DNA of 64,000 nucleotides from an uncultured Paludibacter sp. (GTDB lineage: Bacteria; Bacteroidota; Bacteroidia; Bacteroidales; Paludibacteraceae), in NCBI GenBank assembly GCA_937927845.1, contig CALFXE010000127.1:1-64000 (forward strand), given 5' to 3'. The notes below the pieces were generated by a model. The model searched no databases, was not told the origin of the DNA, and worked only from the letters and a program-made list of their open reading frames with translations. This document shows positions 59,357 through 64,000 of this stretch, one piece after another. The translations under genes and the position numbers were made by a program. How positions within the stretch are numbered: the first letter of the stretch is position 1; the number at the start of each line of letters is the position of its first letter.

Positions 59357-60238
59357 ATGTATAAGAAAATTTATATATTAGTTGCTATACTGTTAACCGT
59401 AGGGAAAGCTAATGCACAAAACGTCCCACTAAATGCTGCCGTTGAGGTTTCGGCATATATAGACGGAGGACGAGAGAGGCTATCTTTTAATACACACAAT
59501 AAAGATTTTTGCGATTACTATGTTAGAATTCAATTTCTTGAAGCCAACGGATTTGAGGGAATATCGCATAATCAATTTATATCAACCACAGTTGGCCGTG
59601 GAAAATTAGAAATTAGAACTTTCAAGGTAAAATCACACCCTTTTACCTATAGATATAGTAGAGAAATATATCGGGGCAACATTACAAAAAAATCAAATAC
59701 CGACTTCATTTATGCGCTGCCGGTAGCGGTCAAAGACACGATAGGAGCAACAGTATTGGGAATTTGAGAGGAAACATATTTTAACTTACCTTCGGATACG
59801 CTTTATGCATGCCGAGGCGGCGTGATGTGCGACGATAATTTGACCGATCAGGCTGGTAAAAATTTTAAACCTGCCGGTGATATATCACAAATCACTCTGT
59901 ATCACGATGATGGAAGTTTCAGTGGATATATCTTCATTGGCAAACCTCTGGTTTCTGCCGGACAAAAAATCAACATGGGCAGTCCGATTGCCGTTATTGA
60001 GAAATATTTAGACAGATATACGGTTAATTTTACAGCTTATTTTTTGGACAGGAATAAGATGGTAAACAATTCTCCTCGAAAACACACGCATTTTCATCCG
60101 TTTTTCCAAACTGCCAATGAAGGAAAAACGAAGTTGAAAACTGGTGGAACATATACCTGCGAACTGACGGATGAAATGAAAATGGAGGAAATGAGCAAAA
60201 GAGAAAAGAAGAAATTTACAAAAAATAAACAATTATGA
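59357..60238 (+). pseudogene. Exported M23-like protein interrupted by one in-frame TGA
   Basis: The N-terminus MYKKIYILVAILLTVGKANAQ is a signal peptide. Codons run in the same frame to 60238 except for a TGA at 59765-59767 (GATVLGI, stop, EETYFNLPSDTLYACRGGVMCDD). The second part resembles a LysM/M23-type fold: TLYHDDGSFSGYIFIG, SAGQKINMGSPIAV, but lacks the usual second His of the HxH pair, so it would be a non-catalytic member. A CGA-to-TGA change is the simplest cause of the break. The first part alone is 136 aa. It overlaps the next gene by 4 bases (ATGA), so it heads the operon. Confidence 0.65.
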
Positions 60239-60957
60239 AAACAATCACAAGAAACGATTTAAAAGGACTTGGTAGGGTTTTTCCGGAATTGAGTAATGAA
60301 GAAAAACAAGGAATAGTGGGTGGTAGCGAAGCCACGGATTTAGTAACCTGGTTGAATGAACACGGTATTGGTAGTTATGATGAAGAAGGAGTATATCGTT
60401 GGTTTATATATGGTTATGGTGAAAATCCATATCCATATCCATATCCATATCCAGATCTTTATGATGTTACTTACCATACTCCTCATAGCTGGGGCGATAG
60501 TTATTCTTATGTTGGAGATACTCCCATGATGATTATTTCATTTTTGAGTTGTTTGTCGCATATAACAGGGAGAAGTTTGACGACTTATTACAATGAATAC
60601 AAGGCATATCTTTCGACTATACCCCGTAATTTTTTTGCGCTGTATCCGGGACATAGTTATATACCGGGTTATTTTGAAACAAAAAATTATGGCTATAGTA
60701 TCAATAATATAAAAGGAGAATTGGATGCAACCGGAAAACCCGTTTTGGCAAAGTTATATTCAGAACAACAAGTAACTTCAGGTCTCTATAAATATTCGGC
60801 TAACCGTTACGTAGTGATTACCAGTTATTTTCAAAGTGGTGGAACAACATATTACACGTATTATGATCCTATTTTGGGTGGAACACATTCTGAAGCATAC
60901 AATAAGTTTTCTTCCCCGATATATAAGCTAACAGCTAATTCCTCAACAGATTATTAA
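60235..60957 (+). CDS. Double-glycine-leader protein with papain-like (C39-like) fold
   Basis: 240 aa. Residues 1-30, MKTITRNDLKGL then FPELSNEEKQGIVGG, form a leader ending in Gly-Gly (29-30), the signal cut by C39 peptidases during export. The mature part has a Pro-Tyr repeat (CCATAT hexamers at 60427-60453). It then resembles a C39-like papain fold: LDATGKPVLAKL, NRYVVITSYFQ, TYYTYYDPILGG. The positions where I expect catalytic Cys and His carry Met and Tyr (GDTPMMIISF, NRYVVIT), so it may be a pseudo-enzyme or a cargo. It is followed by glycosyltransferase, LanC-like and Glf genes. Confidence 0.75.
   Translation: MKTITRNDLKGLGRVFPELSNEEKQGIVGGSEATDLVTWLNEHGIGSYDEEGVYRWFIYGYGENPYPYPYPYPDLYDVTYHTPHSWGDSYSYVGDTPMMIISFLSCLSHITGRSLTTYYNEYKAYLSTIPRNFFALYPGHSYIPGYFETKNYGYSINNIKGELDATGKPVLAKLYSEQQVTSGLYKYSANRYVVITSYFQSGGTTYYTYYDPILGGTHSEAYNKFSSPIYKLTANSSTDY
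60427..60453 (+). repeat. CCATAT hexamer repeat (coding)
   Basis: Four CCATAT units plus CCA encode PYPYPYPYP just after the leader region of the double-glycine protein. Copy number could change in frame. Confidence 0.8.
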
Positions 60958-60975
60958 TGGTAGCTTTTAATTGTT

Positions 60976-62832
60976 ATGATCAATGGAGTTACAGTTATTA
61001 TGCCGACATACAATCAATCGGCATTTATACGTAGGGCTATTTTAAGTTTGCTGAAACAAACTTATAAAGAGTGGGAACTTGTTATTATCAATGACGGATG
61101 CACGGATGATACCGAAGCGTGTTTATTCGATTTGTTACAGAATAAAAAAATTACGTATATCAAGAATAAAAAAAACCAAGGTTTGGGTTATGCTCTAAAT
61201 CAGGGGTTGGACAGAGCTAAATATGACTATATCGCTTATCTGCCTTCCGATGATTATTACTACGAAGATCACTTGGAATCGTTAGTGGAAAAAATCGAAA
61301 AATACGGCGATATTGCTTTAGCATATAGTGGCATGATTTACGCGATAGCCGACACAATATCGATTGCCCCTGAAAATCAAACCATCCGGACACGCCCCGG
61401 ATATTGTCTGCAATTAGTACAGACAATGCATAAGAAAACGACTGACCGGTGGCTGGAGCGGAAGGACTGGATTACAGAAGATCTATTCCTAATGTTTTGG
61501 CACAAATTATTGGATAAAGGTTCTTTCGTAGCCACGCGAGCCATTACTTGTGTTTGGACAAGACACCCTCATCAGCGTCATAGAATTTTAGCAGAAAAAT
61601 ACGGTGGCGGATTGAGTTATTACCGTTTGTTTTATCAAGTGGATAAACCAATCAAAATACGTGTTTCCAAATACAAATTTATTGATGAGGAAGTATTATA
61701 CAAAGACTTCCGCAAGCAGGTCAATCCCGATAAACATCCATTAAAAATTTTATTGGTCGGAGAACTGGCATATAATTCCGAACGAATCTATGCCTTAGAA
61801 GAAGCAGGGCATAAGCTATATGGTTTGTGGATACAACGTCCTGCGTTTACTTTTAATGCAGTAGGCCCGGTTTCTTTCGGTCATATCGAAGACATTCCGT
61901 TTGAAAATTGGGAGCAACGAATTAAAGAAATTAATCCGGATGTTATATACGCTCTATTAAATTGGCCAGCCGTTCCTTTAGCTTATGATGTCTTGAAGAA
62001 AAATAGAGACATCCCTTTTGTCTGGCATTTTAAAGAGGGACCTTCAGCATGCCTAAAAGACGGATGGTGGAATCAATTGATCTATTTATATACTTTTGCC
62101 GATGGTAAGATATTTCTCAACCAAACGGTAAAAGAATGGTATGAACAGTTTATTCCCGAAAGTGGTTTAAATTACATTCTTGATGGAGATTTACCCAAAC
62201 AGAATTATTTCCACAAACCTTTAAACAAACGTATATCTGAATCGGAAGGAGGTATTCATACGCTTGTTGCCGGACGAATGGTTGGTATTACTCCTACAGA
62301 ATTAGCAGTAATAGCCGAACAAAATATCCACATACACTTATATACCGAAAACTATCATGAAGCACATGAAAAGGGAAATAACATCTTATTACAAGTAGCA
62401 CCTAACCATTTACACATCCATCCACACTGTTCTATTCTCAATTGGGTAGAAGAATTGTCGCGCTATGACGCAGCATGGCTACATAATTTGGAAAGTAAAA
62501 ATAACGGTAATATACTGAAAGCTTCATGGGATGATTTGAATATACCCGCACGCATCAATACCTATATGTCGGCAGGATTACCTGTAATTCTACGCGACAA
62601 TACCGGTCATATTGTTGCTACGCAAAAACGAATTGAGGAATTAAATATCGGTATCCTATATACCGACTATGAAGATTTAAAGAAACAATTAACAGACGAG
62701 GTAAAAATGGAACAGTTACGGTCTAATGTCATGAAAAATCGCCTGCGGTTTAGTTTCGATTATCATGTACCGGACTTAATCGACTTCTTCAGAAAAGTAA
62801 TCCAATATAAGAAAGACAAAAAACATGGATAA
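60976..62832 (+). CDS. Two-domain glycosyltransferase (GT2 plus GT-B-like)
   Basis: 618 aa. N-terminal GT-A domain of family 2: VTVIMPTYNQSAFIRRAILS, VIINDGCTDDT, and the SDD metal motif at 91-93 (YLPSDDYYYED). From about residue 255 (HPLKILLVGELAYNSERIYALEEAGH) a second GT-B-like domain follows with LVAGRMVGI, PARINTYMSAGLPVILRD. It probably adds two sugars or extends a glycan. The next genes, LanC-like and UDP-galactopyranose mutase, suggest that galactofuranose may be one donor. The start lies 18 bases after the double-glycine gene. Confidence 0.88.
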   Translation: MINGVTVIMPTYNQSAFIRRAILSLLKQTYKEWELVIINDGCTDDTEACLFDLLQNKKITYIKNKKNQGLGYALNQGLDRAKYDYIAYLPSDDYYYEDHLESLVEKIEKYGDIALAYSGMIYAIADTISIAPENQTIRTRPGYCLQLVQTMHKKTTDRWLERKDWITEDLFLMFWHKLLDKGSFVATRAITCVWTRHPHQRHRILAEKYGGGLSYYRLFYQVDKPIKIRVSKYKFIDEEVLYKDFRKQVNPDKHPLKILLVGELAYNSERIYALEEAGHKLYGLWIQRPAFTFNAVGPVSFGHIEDIPFENWEQRIKEINPDVIYALLNWPAVPLAYDVLKKNRDIPFVWHFKEGPSACLKDGWWNQLIYLYTFADGKIFLNQTVKEWYEQFIPESGLNYILDGDLPKQNYFHKPLNKRISESEGGIHTLVAGRMVGITPTELAVIAEQNIHIHLYTENYHEAHEKGNNILLQVAPNHLHIHPHCSILNWVEELSRYDAAWLHNLESKNNGNILKASWDDLNIPARINTYMSAGLPVILRDNTGHIVATQKRIEELNIGILYTDYEDLKKQLTDEVKMEQLRSNVMKNRLRFSFDYHVPDLIDFFRKVIQYKKDKKHG

Positions 62833-63763
62833 AATACTTCAGAAAATAGCTAATCTATTAATTCTCAATTTGCAAAACTGTGAAAATAACGGATTAATAA
62901 AAGGGAAAATGGGGATTGCCGTGTTTCTGTATCATTATTCCCGATATGCATCCCAACCGGTTTATAACAAACAAGCAGATGATTTACTGGATGAGATATT
63001 TGCTATGCTGGAAATGATTGTAACCCCCTCATTATCAGACGGTGTGGCTGGTATCGGATTGGGATTAAATCATTTGATAGAAAACCATTTCATAGCAACA
63101 AACGAAAAACGGGATGAATTGTTTAAAGACGTTGATGTGAAATTATCCCAAGATTATAGCGGACAATTTACGTTTGATACAAAAACTAATTTTCCTGTTT
63201 TTTCTGCCGGTTTTTACGCCTTGTCCCGAATAAAAACAGGAAGTAGAAGCATACAAAAGAATAAATTGGTTTCATCTCTGTTGGAAGGCCTCGATTTGAT
63301 TTATACTATTAACAAATTGACACTAAATCCCATGTTCATCAATTCCGCAATTCATTTTTTAATTGGCGTTTACGATTGTGGAATGTACAAACAGAAAGCA
63401 GAAAGAACAATGAAGAAATTTTTATCATTTGTATTAGCAACATTTCCAGAAATGAAATATCACTTTTCGGATGTGGAAATAATGCAAAATACGCTATCAT
63501 CAACCAAACTATGCCCTGCGTTGACAGGTGAAATACTTTCTCGTATAAAGCAACTCGATATATCTCCAAGCAATACTGATGATATGGATGTCGTCATCAA
63601 AGATTTACAACAATATACTTTATATCCAAATTTAGATAAAACATCGTTGTCTCAATTTTCTGTAGAAGAATATATTGATAAACAAATTACTGATTCATTT
63701 TTTCCTGATTTGTCGTCACTCACTTATATCGGATTAAACATCATAGGAGTAAAACTATGCTAA
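62825..63763 (+). CDS. LanC-like protein lacking zinc ligands
   Basis: 312 aa, overlapping the glycosyltransferase by 8 bases. The LanC-type alpha-barrel start (GLIKGKMGIAVFLYHYSRY) and LSDGVAGIGLGLNHLIEN match lanthionine synthetase C-like proteins. The zinc motifs of true cyclases (WCYG, CHG) are not seen; only isolated Cys residues (VYDCGM, KLCPALTG) occur. It may therefore be structural, or modify peptides or glycans by another chemistry. It overlaps glf by 7 bases. Confidence 0.75.
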   Translation: MDKILQKIANLLILNLQNCENNGLIKGKMGIAVFLYHYSRYASQPVYNKQADDLLDEIFAMLEMIVTPSLSDGVAGIGLGLNHLIENHFIATNEKRDELFKDVDVKLSQDYSGQFTFDTKTNFPVFSAGFYALSRIKTGSRSIQKNKLVSSLLEGLDLIYTINKLTLNPMFINSAIHFLIGVYDCGMYKQKAERTMKKFLSFVLATFPEMKYHFSDVEIMQNTLSSTKLCPALTGEILSRIKQLDISPSNTDDMDVVIKDLQQYTLYPNLDKTSLSQFSVEEYIDKQITDSFFPDLSSLTYIGLNIIGVKLC

Positions 63764-64000
63764 CATACGATTTCCTCCTTGTTGGTGCAGGGCTTTTCAA
63801 TGCCATTTTTGCTCGTGAAGCCACGAAGCAAGGCAAGAAATGCCTTGTTGTAGAAAAGAGAAACCATATTGGCGGAAATCTCTATTGTGAAAACATAGAA
63901 GGAATCAATGTGCATAAATATGGTGCGCATATCTTTCATACCTCTAATAAGGAAGTATGGGACTACATGAACGAGTTATGCGAATTTAACCATTACGTTA
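63757..64000 (+). CDS. glf: UDP-galactopyranose mutase (partial, cut by window end)
   Basis: The first ~81 codons read MLTYDFLLVGAGLFNAIFAR, a FAD-binding Rossmann start (GAGLFNA), then VVEKRNHIGGNLYCE and HKYGAHIFHTSNKEVWDYM, which are signatures of Glf. The flavoenzyme makes UDP-galactofuranose from UDP-galactopyranose. It overlaps the LanC-like gene by 7 bases, with GGAGT before the start. Confidence 0.93.
   Translation, partial: MLTYDFLLVGAGLFNAIFAREATKQGKKCLVVEKRNHIGGNLYCENIEGINVHKYGAHIFHTSNKEVWDYMNELCEFNHYV

Noticed and set aside
59765..59767. TGA read as an amino acid (selenocysteine or recoding)
   Set aside because: Other genes here end normally in TGA, no SECIS-like hairpin is evident just after it, and the neighbouring residues do not suggest a redox site; nonsense mutation is simpler.

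Overview
The window is a chromosomal segment of a Bacteroidota bacterium, most likely Bacteroidales. The evidence is an AT-rich genome, at least a dozen TAnnTTTG (-7) promoter boxes, gliding/type IX secretion genes (gldB, gldD, gldE, porT, a porG-like gene, a secreted protein with a T9SS C-terminal signal), the porG-uppS-bamA-ompH-ompH order also found in Porphyromonas, a fused SpmA/SpmB-like protein and an HU-like DUF4469-type DNA-binding protein. I cannot name genus or species.

Layout. 1-7.8 kb: tail of an ATP-binding regulator, the threonine-to-glycine pair kbl-tdh, a phosphohexomutase and clpC. 8-21.6 kb: a large accessory island on the minus strand. It holds a 2026-aa SpvB/FG-GAP/RHS protein, upstream secreted partners (T9SS-signal protein, Spy-like protein, CUB/tail-fibre protein) and, downstream, loose RHS C-terminal tips alternating with small exported proteins. 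It ends in a second, exactly duplicated 986-bp RHS core carrying a different tip. 21.8-29.8 kb: FabH-like synthase with TetR regulator, ssb, ridA, valS, inositol monophosphatase, MFS transporter. 29.8-54.9 kb: mostly conserved cell biology: GGGP-synthase-like, phosphopantetheinyl transferase, gldD-gldE, universal stress protein, porT and a lipoprotein, creatininase-like, nuclease/phosphatase-like, gldB, yidC, pyrG, a toxin-antitoxin remnant, tRNA-Pro, ompH x2, bamA, uppS, porG, ybeY, a Gate-domain transporter, an outer-membrane barrel protein and an Lrp regulator.

55-64 kb: a second accessory region. After an HU-like gene and a 22-bp tandem array come fragments of a peptide exporter (TolC C-terminus, stand-alone C39 peptidase), a methyltransferase, and a forward operon: exported M23-like protein (interrupted by TGA), double-glycine-leader protein, two-domain glycosyltransferase, LanC-like protein and UDP-galactopyranose mutase (cut by the window end). 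A regulatory segment of this operon is duplicated 2.4 kb upstream in front of a 20-codon remnant.

The two most interesting systems are (a) the RHS tip-switching array, whose duplicated core could swap toxin tips by homologous recombination, and (b) the double-glycine-leader/LanC/glycosyltransferase/Glf operon, which looks like an exported, possibly sugar-modified polypeptide system. Other oddities: a CTP synthase whose glutaminase nucleophile Cys is Gly, a toxin reduced to its N-terminus beside an intact antitoxin and operator, and several families of dispersed intergenic repeats.
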